DNA of 64,000 nucleotides from positions 1-64,000 of the forward strand of contig NZ_JAGGQJ010000033.1 of the NCBI RefSeq assembly GCF_018613325.1, written 5' to 3'. The notes beneath the pieces are model-generated. The model was given only the letters and a program-made list of their open reading frames with translations. It had not been told where the DNA came from and searched no databases. A program made the translations under genes and the position numbers. Each line of letters begins with the position of its first letter. The first letter of the stretch is position 1. This stretch comes from Bacillus sp. ISL-34 (lineage in GTDB: Bacteria > Bacillota > Bacilli > Bacillales > DSM-1321). This document shows positions 25,778-33,845 of this stretch, piece after piece.

Positions 25778-25811
25778 AACAGCAAGGCTAAATAGGCCTT
25801 GCTGTTTTTTT
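25778..25811 (+). terminator. Intrinsic terminator after ypuI
   Basis: AACAGCAAGGC/GCCTTGCTGTT with TTTTTT. Confidence 0.9.
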
Positions 25812-25894
25812 ATCGATAAAAGGAATCTCCGCTTAATCGAAACATAAAATACTTTGATGATTTATGTGCATAAAGGCTAAGAGGAGGTTGCAAG

Positions 25895-26770
25895 ATGTCT
25901 GATGTAAGAGATTATGCTAAAGAGGTCAGTGACTGGGTTGATGGAGTGATGGAATATCTTGAGAAGATCGATATCACCGATTCGGCATTGCTGTCAAATA
26001 TTGAACGGCTTTCCGAGATGACAAAAGATATGGATGAGGAAGAAATGGATTATGAGGATATGGTCCTGATTGAAGAAGAGATGGCTCGGGTCTACGAGGA
26101 AATTGAAGAGCTCGCTAGAGAATTCAATATACAGGAAAGGCAATCAGTGCCGATTGGGAAGCATACACTACCGCCGTTACCTTATGCCTATGATGCGTTG
26201 GAACCGACGATTTCAAGGGAAATCATGTATCTTCACCATGATAAGCATCATCAAGCATATGTCGATGGTCTGAATAAAGCGGAATTGATGATGAAAAAGG
26301 CGAGGGAAACGAAAGATTTTTCCTTGTTGAAACATTGGGAAAAGGAAGCAGCCTTTCATGGGTCAGGCCATTATCTCCATACGCTGTTCTGGGAAGTGAT
26401 GATTCCGGGAGGGGGCGGACAGCCAAGGGGGGATTTACTTAAACAGATTGAGAAGGATTTTGGAAGCTTTGCCGCTTTTAAGAGTCATTTTAGTGAAGCT
26501 GCCAAACAAGTGGAAGGTGTTGGCTGGGCGATTTTAGTCTGGGTTCCGCGTTCGCGGCGGCTAGAAATACTTCAATCGGAATTGCATATGGTTTTGACCC
26601 AGTGGGATACGATCCCAATCCTTGTCCTTGATGTTTGGGAACATGCTTATTACCTGCAATATAAAAATAATCGGGCAGCCTATGTGGACAAATGGTGGGA
26701 CGTTGTAAACTGGCCGAAAATCGCCGTAAGGTTCACGGAAGCGAAAAAGCTAATTTGGAAAAAGCAATAA
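25895..26770 (+). CDS. sodF: Iron/manganese-type superoxide dismutase with N-terminal extension (SodF-like)
   Basis: 291 residues. Residues 1 to about 85 form an acidic helical extension; a standard Fe/Mn superoxide dismutase follows from LPPLPYAYDALEP. Metal ligands can be placed at His114 (YLHHDKHH), His162 (YLHTLFW), Asp246 and His250 (DVWEHAYYLQY). It converts superoxide to peroxide and oxygen, probably in the cytosol as there is no signal peptide. B. subtilis SodF (281 residues) has the same extended design. The usual Asn before the second His is Leu here. AGGAGG before ATG. It opens a small oxidative-stress island ahead of ahpC. Confidence 0.87.
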   Translation: MSDVRDYAKEVSDWVDGVMEYLEKIDITDSALLSNIERLSEMTKDMDEEEMDYEDMVLIEEEMARVYEEIEELAREFNIQERQSVPIGKHTLPPLPYAYDALEPTISREIMYLHHDKHHQAYVDGLNKAELMMKKARETKDFSLLKHWEKEAAFHGSGHYLHTLFWEVMIPGGGGQPRGDLLKQIEKDFGSFAAFKSHFSEAAKQVEGVGWAILVWVPRSRRLEILQSELHMVLTQWDTIPILVLDVWEHAYYLQYKNNRAAYVDKWWDVVNWPKIAVRFTEAKKLIWKKQ

Positions 26771-26808
26771 CTGATAAAATATAGGAAAGTCTTTGGAGAA
26801 ACAATTAC

Positions 26809-26837
26809 ACGAGCCGTGAAAAGGTTCGTTTTTTTTT
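26809..26837 (+). terminator. Intrinsic terminator after the superoxide dismutase gene
   Basis: ACGAGCC/GGTTCGT with nine T. The following stretch to 27139 is AT-rich and holds no supported gene; it includes the perfect 16 bp palindrome at 26961-26976. Confidence 0.8.
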
Positions 26838-26960
26838 GCCAGAAATTTTGTATCAAGAATTTTTTAGGGGAAATATGGGAAAGATATAAAGGGGTACCTG
26901 TAAATTTTATTCGAAAGCGACTTATGATTCTCATTTGGATATTATAATTAGATTGAAAGG

Positions 26961-26976
26961 GAGATGATATCATCTC
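26961..26976. other. Perfect 16 bp palindrome GAGATGATATCATCTC
   Basis: Stands alone in the 440 bp gap before ahpC, downstream of an AT-rich TATTATAAT stretch. No role can be assigned; possibly an operator. Confidence 0.35.
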
Positions 26977-27139
26977 ACGAAATAATGAGCATATGTCTTA
27001 TTTAAATCCTTGAAATAACATTGGAAATGTGTTAATTATGCTACTTTGAAGTACTATGGGTTTTTTTTAAAAAAATAATTTATATCAATATACAAACTGT
27101 GACCAATTTGTGAACTTAAAAATTATTAAGGTATATTTA

Positions 27140-27170
27140 TTGACTAGTTTCTATTTAATAATTATTATAA
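27140..27170 (+). promoter_or_regulatory. ahpC promoter overlapped by a PerR-type box
   Basis: TTGACT (27140-27145), 17 bp, TATTAT (27163-27168). TAATAATTATTATAA at 27156-27170 matches the PerR box TTATAATnATTATAA with one mismatch and covers the -10. Repression by PerR under non-stressed conditions is inferred. Confidence 0.75.
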
Positions 27171-27211
27171 ACAGGAGCAGATAAAAAAAATAGCTATTGG
27201 AGGAATTTATT

Positions 27212-27775
27212 ATGTCATTGATCAATAAACAAGTTGAAGATTTTAAAGTACAAGCTTACCATGCAGGAGAATTCAAAGAAGTTACACTTGAAGATGTTAA
27301 AGGAAAATGGGCAGTATTCTTTTTCTACCCAGCTGACTTCTCTTTCGTATGTCCAACTGAATTAGCTGATCTTCAAGATAACTATGAAACATTCAAGGAA
27401 ATTGGTTGTGAAGTTTACTCAGTTTCAACAGATACTCATTTCAGCCACAAAGGATGGGCTGATGCTACTGATACAATCGGTAAAATCCAATATCCAATGT
27501 TAGCTGACCCAGCAAACGTTTTATCCCGTCAATTCGGTGTATTGATTGAAGAAGATGGATTGGCTCTACGTGGAACTTTCATCGTAAATCCAGAAGGACA
27601 AATTAAAGCATACGAAATCAATGACCTAGGAATTGGCCGTAATGCTGAAGAACTTGTAAGAAAAGTTCAAGCTGCACAATTCGTAGCTGAACATGGAGAT
27701 AAAGTTTGCCCTGCAAAATGGACTCCAGGTGAAGCTACTCTTGAACCAAGCCTAGACCTTGTAGGTAAACTTTAA
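27212..27775 (+). CDS. ahpC: Alkyl hydroperoxide reductase subunit C (peroxiredoxin)
   Basis: 187 residues, typical 2-Cys peroxiredoxin. Peroxidatic Cys47 in FSFVCPTEL and resolving Cys166 in DKVCPAKW are present, with the decameric AhpC C-terminus. It reduces hydrogen peroxide and organic hydroperoxides in the cytosol. Codon choice is strongly biased, as in highly expressed genes. GGAGG precedes ATG 27212; the open frame reaches back to a TTG at 27197 inside the ribosome binding region. A terminator separates it from the flavoprotein reductase downstream. Confidence 0.96.
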   Translation: MSLINKQVEDFKVQAYHAGEFKEVTLEDVKGKWAVFFFYPADFSFVCPTELADLQDNYETFKEIGCEVYSVSTDTHFSHKGWADATDTIGKIQYPMLADPANVLSRQFGVLIEEDGLALRGTFIVNPEGQIKAYEINDLGIGRNAEELVRKVQAAQFVAEHGDKVCPAKWTPGEATLEPSLDLVGKL

Positions 27776-27866
27776 TTTTTAATGGGATGGTCCATTTCTA
27801 CAGGTAATGGACATACCCAGCATTGATTACGATTACTGGGACAAATCGTCCGACAAGAACTTATGA

Positions 27867-27905
27867 CAAAAGGCACTTACCTAAAATAAGTGCCTTTTGT
27901 TTTTC
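27867..27905 (+). terminator. Terminator/attenuator between ahpC and the reductase
   Basis: CAAAAGGCACTTA/TAAGTGCCTTTTG followed by TTTTTC. It would let ahpC be made in excess over the reductase. Confidence 0.8.
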
Positions 27906-27953
27906 AAAATAATCAGTTTAGCACGAATTATCATTCAGCAAGGAGCACAAAAG

Positions 27954-29600
27954 ATGAAAAAAATATATGATTTATTAATCATTGGTGGCGGACCTGCAGG
28001 CCTCTCAGCCGGCGTTTATGCAGGAAGAGCTAAGTTAAAGACAATAATTCTTGAAAAAGGAACTGGCGGCGGACAAGCTGCAACTACGTCGGAAATAGCC
28101 AATTATCCTGGTATCCGTCATATATCGGGCCCTAGGTTAGTTGAAGAAATGAAGCTTCAAAACGAAGATTTTGGCGTTGAATTCGCCAAAGCTGATGTAA
28201 CGGGCGTGGATTTCTCCGGTGAGGTGAAAGTCGTTAAAACCCTTGGCGGGGACTACCATGCACGTGCCGTCATTATTGCAACGGGTGCTTCTCCAAGAAC
28301 ACTAGGATTTCCAGGTGAAGAGGAATTTACTGGCCGCGGTGTAGCTTATTGTTCAACATGTGATGGTGAATTCTTTGAAGGGTTGGAAGTATTCGTTATC
28401 GGGGCAGGATATGCAGCCGCTGAAGAAGCTATATTCCTGACTCGTTTTGCTACAAAAGTTACAATCATCGCCCGGGAATCAAACTTCTCGTGTGCCCCGT
28501 CCATTGTTGATAAAGTAATGGCAAATGATAAGATTGAAGTGAAATTCAATACGGAAATCCTTGGGGTATATGGAGACGGGATGATTCAAAGTGCCCGTTT
28601 CATCAATAACGCGACTAAAGAAGAATTTGAATATAAGGCGAAGGAAGAAGACAGTACGTTTGGAGTTTTCGTTTTCATAGGTTATGAGCCGAAAACAGAA
28701 ATTTTCAAGGGCCATATCGAAATGGATGATGCTGGTTACATTTTAACCGATGATGATATGAAGACTAATGTGAAAGGTGTCTATGCAGCGGGCGACCTAA
28801 GGCCAAAATCCTTGCGCCAGATTATCACAGCTGTATCTGATGGAGCGATTGCAGCAACGGATGCCGGTAAATATATTGAAGAAGAAAAAGATCGCCTAGG
28901 AATCAAAGATGAACCTGAAGTTGAAAAACCGGCGAAAAAAGAACAGGCCGCTGTCCCAGCAGGCAAGAGCGCTTTATTAAGTGATGCGTTACGTGGCCAA
29001 TTAAAGGGAATCTTCGGCAAGATGGAGAGCGAAGTAACATTGGTGTCCATCGTCGATGAAAGTCTGCCAAAATCAGTCGAATTGCGAGACTTCTTGTTGG
29101 ATGTTGCGGAATTAGGAGACAAGCTGCATCTTGAGTTATACAACAAGGGGGAAAGTCCGGAAATTGAAGAAAAAATCAATGCAGATAAGTTCCCTGTCGT
29201 TTCCCTCTTAAATTCGAATGGTGAATACAGTGGCGTCAAATACCACGGTGTACCAGGCGGCCATGAGTTGAATTCCTTCATTTTGGCTATTTATAACTTG
29301 GCCGGACCTGGTCAAGCATTGGATTCAGCCGTATTGAATTCAATTAAGGGAATCAGTAAAAAAGCGAACATTAAGGTTATGGTTTCATTGGCATGTCACT
29401 ACTGTCCAGACGTTGTAGTGGGTGCACAGCGTATTGCGATTGAAAACCCTAACGTTGAAGCTGAAATGGTCGATATAAGCAATTTCCAGGAAATCAAGAA
29501 GAAATATAAAGTCATGAGCGTGCCGGCCATGATCATCAATGATGAAGAAGTCGTATTCGGAGCTAAGAAAATTGATGAAATCGCTGCATTATTAGTATGA
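27954..29600 (+). CDS. Domain-permuted AhpF-like flavoprotein disulfide reductase
   Basis: 548 residues. Residues 1 to about 312 are a thioredoxin-reductase core: FAD site GGGPAGLSAGVYAGRA, redox pair Cys133/Cys136 in YCSTCDG, second nucleotide site VIGAGYAAAEEA and GVYAAGDLR. After a charged linker (315-335), residues 340-548 are the double thioredoxin fold that in normal AhpF is N-terminal (GVPGGHELNSFILAIYNLAG, and Cys481/Cys484 in SLACHYCPDVV, ending PAMIINDEEVVFG). It presumably passes electrons from NAD(P)H to AhpC. ATG 27954 follows AAGGAG; the frame opens earlier at a TTG within the terminator. No separate promoter is evident. Confidence 0.88.
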   Translation: MKKIYDLLIIGGGPAGLSAGVYAGRAKLKTIILEKGTGGGQAATTSEIANYPGIRHISGPRLVEEMKLQNEDFGVEFAKADVTGVDFSGEVKVVKTLGGDYHARAVIIATGASPRTLGFPGEEEFTGRGVAYCSTCDGEFFEGLEVFVIGAGYAAAEEAIFLTRFATKVTIIARESNFSCAPSIVDKVMANDKIEVKFNTEILGVYGDGMIQSARFINNATKEEFEYKAKEEDSTFGVFVFIGYEPKTEIFKGHIEMDDAGYILTDDDMKTNVKGVYAAGDLRPKSLRQIITAVSDGAIAATDAGKYIEEEKDRLGIKDEPEVEKPAKKEQAAVPAGKSALLSDALRGQLKGIFGKMESEVTLVSIVDESLPKSVELRDFLLDVAELGDKLHLELYNKGESPEIEEKINADKFPVVSLLNSNGEYSGVKYHGVPGGHELNSFILAIYNLAGPGQALDSAVLNSIKGISKKANIKVMVSLACHYCPDVVVGAQRIAIENPNVEAEMVDISNFQEIKKKYKVMSVPAMIINDEEVVFGAKKIDEIAALLV

Positions 29601-29609
29601 TAGAACACT

Positions 29610-29641
29610 AAATCGATAGGGGCCCCTATCGATTTTTTTTT
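29610..29641 (+). terminator. Intrinsic terminator after the AhpF-like gene
   Basis: AAATCGATAGGGG/CCCCTATCGATTT perfect stem with a nine T run. Confidence 0.92.
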
Positions 29642-29697
29642 ATGGGAAATCACCACATGAAATCAATAGATATCATGAAGGATTACATTCTTTTATT

Positions 29698-29724
29698 CAT
29701 AACCCTTGTCCCTTTGCATAAACT
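29698..29724 (+). promoter_or_regulatory. Putative sigma-E promoter of dacB
   Basis: CATAAC (29698-29703), 13 bp, CATAAACT (29717-29724). B. subtilis dacB-spmA-spmB is a sigma-E operon. Confidence 0.4.
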
Positions 29725-29759
29725 TGTACAAAAACAAGTAAAGAGACGAGGGGGCACTC

Positions 29760-30920
29760 ATGCGTTTTCCATATAAAGGGTTATCAAGTTTGTGTATCGT
29801 CATTCTCCTGTTGTCTTTTATGGCACCTATACAAAGCGCCAATGCAAATGTATCCGTAAGTGCCCATAGCGCGATTTTGATGGATGAGGATAGCGGAAGG
29901 GTCATTTATGAAGTGAATGCTCATGAAAAGAATCGCATAGCAAGCATTACGAAAATAATGACGGCTATCTTGGCCATCGAATCGGGACAAATGGATGAGA
30001 CAGTGAAGGTAAGCAGCAATGCCTTCGGGACGGAGGGCTCTTCCCTTTATTTAAAAGAAGGAGAAAAAATTAAGCTCGAAGATTTGGTTTATGGCTTGAT
30101 GCTTCGTTCAGGTAATGATGCAGCAGTTGCCATCAGCGAAAAGGTTGGCGGAAGCCTGGATGGATTCGTCTGGATGATGAATCAAAAGGCGGAAGAAATC
30201 GGGATGAAAAATACCCATTTTTCAAATCCACATGGTTTGGATAATACGAAGAACCATTATTCAACTGCATATGATATGGCCATACTCACTCGTTATGCCA
30301 TGCAAAATGAAACGTATGCAAAGATTGCCGGCACAAAGGAACACAGGGCACCTAATTCCACAGAGCAATGGGATTATGTATGGAAGAACAAAAATCGCTT
30401 ACTTACACAATTATATGAGTATTGCACAGGGGGGAAAACAGGGTATACCAAACTAGCAAAACGTACCTTGGTCACGACGGCAACAAAAAACGAGCATGAC
30501 CTGATTGCTGTGACATTGAATGGTCCGGATGATTGGAATGATCATATTCAAATGTACGAATCCGCCTTTAAGGATTATAAGCCGACAGAAATTTTACCCG
30601 AAGGCATGGTAAAAAATATGGAAAATAAAATATATGAAGGGCATGTTTACATTAAAAATGATTTTTCGTACCCACTGACAAAAGAAGAGAGAAAATTGGT
30701 CAATGTGAAAATGAAATTGTTGAAGCCCCAGAAGGCTTGGAAAGATAAAAGGAAAATCCCGGATGTGGTCGGCAGAGCATCCATCTATCTCGATGGAAAG
30801 AAAATAGGTACTCGTTCGATTTTTTATGGGGAATCAAAAGAAAGCTTCAAGCAACAATCATTCCAATCTTCATGGGCTGAGGTATTTGAAGCGGTATTGG
30901 GAATCGGACGCAATGGTTAA
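29760..30920 (+). CDS. dacB: D-alanyl-D-alanine carboxypeptidase DacB (PBP5*)
   Basis: 386 residues with a signal peptide (LCIVILLLSFMAPIQSANA). Active-site motifs: SxxK in RIASITKIMT, SxN in LRSGNDAAVA, KTG in GGKTGYT. It trims spore-cortex peptidoglycan pentapeptides in the mother cell. GAGGGGGC precedes ATG. Its stop overlaps the spmA start by 8 bp, forming the dacB-spmA-spmB operon known from B. subtilis. Confidence 0.94.
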   Translation: MRFPYKGLSSLCIVILLLSFMAPIQSANANVSVSAHSAILMDEDSGRVIYEVNAHEKNRIASITKIMTAILAIESGQMDETVKVSSNAFGTEGSSLYLKEGEKIKLEDLVYGLMLRSGNDAAVAISEKVGGSLDGFVWMMNQKAEEIGMKNTHFSNPHGLDNTKNHYSTAYDMAILTRYAMQNETYAKIAGTKEHRAPNSTEQWDYVWKNKNRLLTQLYEYCTGGKTGYTKLAKRTLVTTATKNEHDLIAVTLNGPDDWNDHIQMYESAFKDYKPTEILPEGMVKNMENKIYEGHVYIKNDFSYPLTKEERKLVNVKMKLLKPQKAWKDKRKIPDVVGRASIYLDGKKIGTRSIFYGESKESFKQQSFQSSWAEVFEAVLGIGRNG

Positions 30921-31506
30921 TTACATTTGGGTCGGTATGTTTGTGATAGGTATTGTCTTTGGCATGATCAATGGGACGATGGATCAGGTGAATGAAGCTC
31001 TTTTCGTCAGCGCAAAGGAAGCGGTCACCCTTTGTCTGGGATTGATGAGCATACTTGTCTTTTGGCTGGGTTTGATGAAAATAGCGGAGGAATCGGGGCT
31101 GTTGGATAAACTATCCAACTTGTTCAAGCCATTCATGAGATGGCTGTTCCCTGAAGTGCCTCCTAATCATCCCGCTATGGGGTATATACTTTCCAATATG
31201 ATGGCAAACACATTCGGATTGGGAAATGCAGCTACGCCTCTTGGAATAAAAGCCATGGAACAGCTAAAGAAACTAAATGGAGGAAAAGCAACAGTCAGCC
31301 GTTCGATGGTCACTTTTTTAGCAATCAATACCTCAAGTGTAACGCTGATTCCAACTACTGTCATTGCGATCCGCATGAATTACGATGCCCACTCCCCGAC
31401 GGACATCGTTTTTCCGACCATAATAGCAACGGCCATTTCTGCCGTCGGAGGAATCGCAATAGATCGATATTTTTATTACAGGAGAAAGAGGAACGGGAGG
31501 GAATAG
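30913..31506 (+). CDS. spmA: Spore maturation protein A
   Basis: 197 residues (B. subtilis SpmA has 196), several membrane segments. It begins MVNYIWVGMFVIGIVFGMING and contains NMMANTFGLGNAATPLGIKAM and INTSSVTLIPTTVIAIR, signatures of the nucleoside-recognition/Gate domain. SpmA and SpmB are needed for spore core dehydration. The frame is open from 30826, inside dacB, but ATG 30913 overlapping the dacB stop gives the family N-terminus; it is probably translated by coupling. Confidence 0.93.
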   Translation: MVNYIWVGMFVIGIVFGMINGTMDQVNEALFVSAKEAVTLCLGLMSILVFWLGLMKIAEESGLLDKLSNLFKPFMRWLFPEVPPNHPAMGYILSNMMANTFGLGNAATPLGIKAMEQLKKLNGGKATVSRSMVTFLAINTSSVTLIPTTVIAIRMNYDAHSPTDIVFPTIIATAISAVGGIAIDRYFYYRRKRNGRE

Positions 31507-31507
31507 G

Positions 31508-32047
31508 ATGTTGCACTGGATGACCACCATTTCAATTTGGATGATACCGATTTTGATCCTCTGTATATTATTGTACGGCACATTGAAGAGAGTTCCCACC
31601 TATGAGACCTTCGTTGAGGGGGGGAAAGAAGGAATCAGCATGTCCTTTTCCCTCATCCCTTTCCTGGTAGGGATGCTTGTGGCGATTTCAGTATTTAGGG
31701 CATCAGGGGCCTTGGATTTCATTGTACAATCACTGCACCCCTTGCTATCCTTTCTTCATTTTCCGTCTGAGGTTTTACCCCTTGCGATTATTAGACCAAT
31801 ATCCGGAACAGCCGCTTTAGGAATCACCAGCGACCTGATATCGGTTTATGGACCGGATTCCTTTGTCGGGCGCTTGGCTGCCACGATTCAGGGAAGTACA
31901 GATACCACCTTCTATGTATTGACCGTTTATTTTGGAGCGGTCGGGATCAAAAAAATGGGTGATGCCCTTAAGGTCGGTCTTTTGGCAGACTTGATCGGAA
32001 TCATAGCTGCCGTTATCGTCGTCACACTGGTTTTCGGAATGAATTAA
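31508..32047 (+). CDS. spmB: Spore maturation protein B
   Basis: 179 residues, multi-span membrane protein. Signatures: GGKEGISMSFSLIPFLVGMLVAISVFRASGALD, RPISGTAALGITSDLI and GSTDTTFYVLTVYFGAVGIKK, as in SpmB (Gate domain). It acts with SpmA in spore core dehydration. GGGAGG precedes ATG; it begins one base after spmA. A terminator follows. Confidence 0.94.
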   Translation: MLHWMTTISIWMIPILILCILLYGTLKRVPTYETFVEGGKEGISMSFSLIPFLVGMLVAISVFRASGALDFIVQSLHPLLSFLHFPSEVLPLAIIRPISGTAALGITSDLISVYGPDSFVGRLAATIQGSTDTTFYVLTVYFGAVGIKKMGDALKVGLLADLIGIIAAVIVVTLVFGMN

Positions 32048-32054
32048 AGTTAGG

Positions 32055-32082
32055 GAAATGGACGAATCCATTTCTTTTTTTT
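32055..32082 (+). terminator. Intrinsic terminator of dacB-spmAB
   Basis: GAAATGGA/TCCATTTC with TTTTTTT. The 270 bp from here to rluB are AT-rich; I see no gene in them and no promoter that leaves the rluB ribosome binding site on the transcript. Confidence 0.8.
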
Positions 32083-32349
32083 GTCTTTTTTCTTAAACTT
32101 AACCCTCCAATTATTAAGGTGGATTCAAACTTTCATCAAAAGAAACATTTTTTTGTATGGAAAAATAAGCTATGTTACACTCATTATGGAAACCAACCCA
32201 TTTAACCGTCCCATTATTGGTGTAATAATAAAAGAAAAGCTCTTAATCGCGAAAAACCTTTTGTTTTTGCCTCTCTATATGTAATAATTGTATGATTGTG
32301 TATGTATAGACAATAACAAACGAATGATTATACTATGGGGTGAAAATAG

Positions 32350-33090
32350 ATGGAACGATTACAAAAGGTGATAGCACATGCTGGACTGGCTTCCCGCCGG
32401 AAAGCAGAAGAGTTGATTTTAGAAGGTAAGGTAAAAGTGAACGGCAAAGTAGTGAAGGAATTAGGAGTGAAGGTGGGGCCTAATGATAAGGTTGAGGTTA
32501 ATGAAGTCCCGCTTGAAAAAGAAGCCCCGGTTTATTTCCTATTCTATAAACCGCGCGGCGTCATTTCGGCAGTTTCTGATGATAAGAACAGAAAAGTCGT
32601 AACGGACTTTTTCCCTTACATCAATGAACGGATTTATCCAGTTGGCCGCTTGGATTACGATACTTCGGGCTTGTTGATTTTAACGAATGACGGAGAATTT
32701 GCAAACACGTTAATGCATCCGAAGCATGAAGTGGATAAAGTGTATGTGGCAAAAGTGAAAGGGATGCCTTTGCGTGAAAGCTTGAAAAAGCTGGATAAAG
32801 GTATCAAGTTGGAGGATGGCAAAACTGCTCCAGCCAAGACAAGGGTATTGTCTACCGATAAGAAAAAGGAAACGGCCATAGTTGAAATCACAATACATGA
32901 AGGCAGGAACAGGCAAGTCCGCCGGATGTTCGAAGCAATTGGCCATCCCGTCATTAAATTGAAGAGGGAACAATATGGTTTCTTGACCTTGGACGGTTTA
33001 ACAGCAGGAGATTCCCGGGAGCTGACTCCACATGAAGTTAAATTAATGCGGACTTTAGCAACGACCGAGCCTAAACAGCGGAGAATGTAA
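32350..33090 (+). CDS. rluB: Ribosomal large subunit pseudouridine synthase B
   Basis: 246 residues. An N-terminal S4 RNA-binding domain (LQKVIAHAGLASRRKAEELI) is followed by the RsuA-family catalytic domain with the nucleophile Asp in VGRLDYDTSGLLILTNDG and the motif EGRNRQVRRMFEAIGHPV. It makes pseudouridine in 23S rRNA. GGGGTG precedes ATG. In B. subtilis (ypuL) it also follows spmB. Confidence 0.93.
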   Translation: MERLQKVIAHAGLASRRKAEELILEGKVKVNGKVVKELGVKVGPNDKVEVNEVPLEKEAPVYFLFYKPRGVISAVSDDKNRKVVTDFFPYINERIYPVGRLDYDTSGLLILTNDGEFANTLMHPKHEVDKVYVAKVKGMPLRESLKKLDKGIKLEDGKTAPAKTRVLSTDKKKETAIVEITIHEGRNRQVRRMFEAIGHPVIKLKREQYGFLTLDGLTAGDSRELTPHEVKLMRTLATTEPKQRRM

Positions 33091-33112
33091 GAAAGAATTT
33101 TTCTGTATTGAT

Positions 33113-33168
33113 AGGTTGAAACCACTACCCCATTCTTCCCTGGAAGAATGGGTGGTGGAAAACAACCT
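33113..33168. repeat. Long hairpin without T tract
   Basis: Outer AGGTTG/CAACCT and inner CCACTACCCCATTCTTCC paired with GGAAGAATGGGTGGTGG around a two-base loop. No T run on either strand, so not a plain terminator. Lies between rluB and resA. Confidence 0.55.
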
Positions 33169-33252
33169 GTAAATACCTTTTCCTTCATGAATCGGGAAAG
33201 AATGTCACAAAACCTTCAGAAATGTAAATAAAAAGGACATGGCGTTAAATGG

Positions 33253-33258
33253 TATAAT
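33253..33258 (+). promoter_or_regulatory. Probable -10 of the resA promoter
   Basis: TATAAT with no recognisable -35, 38 bp before resA; absence of a -35 would fit activation, as by ResD in B. subtilis. Confidence 0.4.
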
Positions 33259-33296
33259 GGTATGGTTAAATTTAGTGTAGCCTTAGGAGGATCTCT

Positions 33297-33827
33297 ATGG
33301 ATAAAAAGAAGCGACGCCTAATTAGCAGAACCATCATTCTCCTGCTTTTAGGTGCAGCTTTAGTGTTTGCCCTTTACACGAACTTCACTAAAGATAAGAA
33401 TGAAAGTCTGAGAAAAGGATCCGAAGCACCCAATTTTGTCTTGACTGATATGGAAGGCAAAGAGCATAAACTTTCCGATTACAAGGGAAAAGGCGTCTTC
33501 CTGAACTTTTGGGGTACATATTGCAAGCCGTGTGAATATGAAATGCCTTATATGGAAAATCAATATAAAAACTTTAAAGACCAGGGCGTTGAGATATTGG
33601 CGGTTAATGTCGGGGAATCTGACTATGCTGTCAATAATTTCATTACCAAGCATGACCTTACCTTTCCTGTCATGATCGATAAAGGTAGGGAAGTGGAAAA
33701 TGCTTATCGAGTGGATATATTGCCTGTCTCCTTTTTGGTTGATAAAGAGGGGAAAGTGATAGATATCATCACCGGAGCTTTGACAGAAGAGAGCATCCAA
33801 AAGCATATGGAGAGAATTAAACCATAA
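33297..33827 (+). CDS. resA: Thiol-disulfide oxidoreductase ResA
   Basis: 176 residues: an N-terminal membrane anchor (about 11-28) and an extracytoplasmic thioredoxin fold with the redox pair Cys76/Cys79 in FWGTYCKPCEYEM. ResA reduces the CxxCH cysteines of apocytochrome c before haem attachment. AGGAGG precedes ATG. First of the resABC cytochrome c maturation genes, followed 18 bp later by resB. Confidence 0.95.
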   Translation: MDKKKRRLISRTIILLLLGAALVFALYTNFTKDKNESLRKGSEAPNFVLTDMEGKEHKLSDYKGKGVFLNFWGTYCKPCEYEMPYMENQYKNFKDQGVEILAVNVGESDYAVNNFITKHDLTFPVMIDKGREVENAYRVDILPVSFLVDKEGKVIDIITGALTEESIQKHMERIKP

Positions 33828-33845
33828 TATTGGGGAGTTTTTGAC

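Noticed and set aside
26964-27005. Thirteen-codon frame over the palindrome before ahpC
   Set aside because: The ribosome binding site touches the ATG, too close to work.
32307-32336. TAGACA-18-TACTAT as rluB promoter
   Set aside because: The transcript would begin inside or after the rluB ribosome binding site, so it cannot drive this gene normally.
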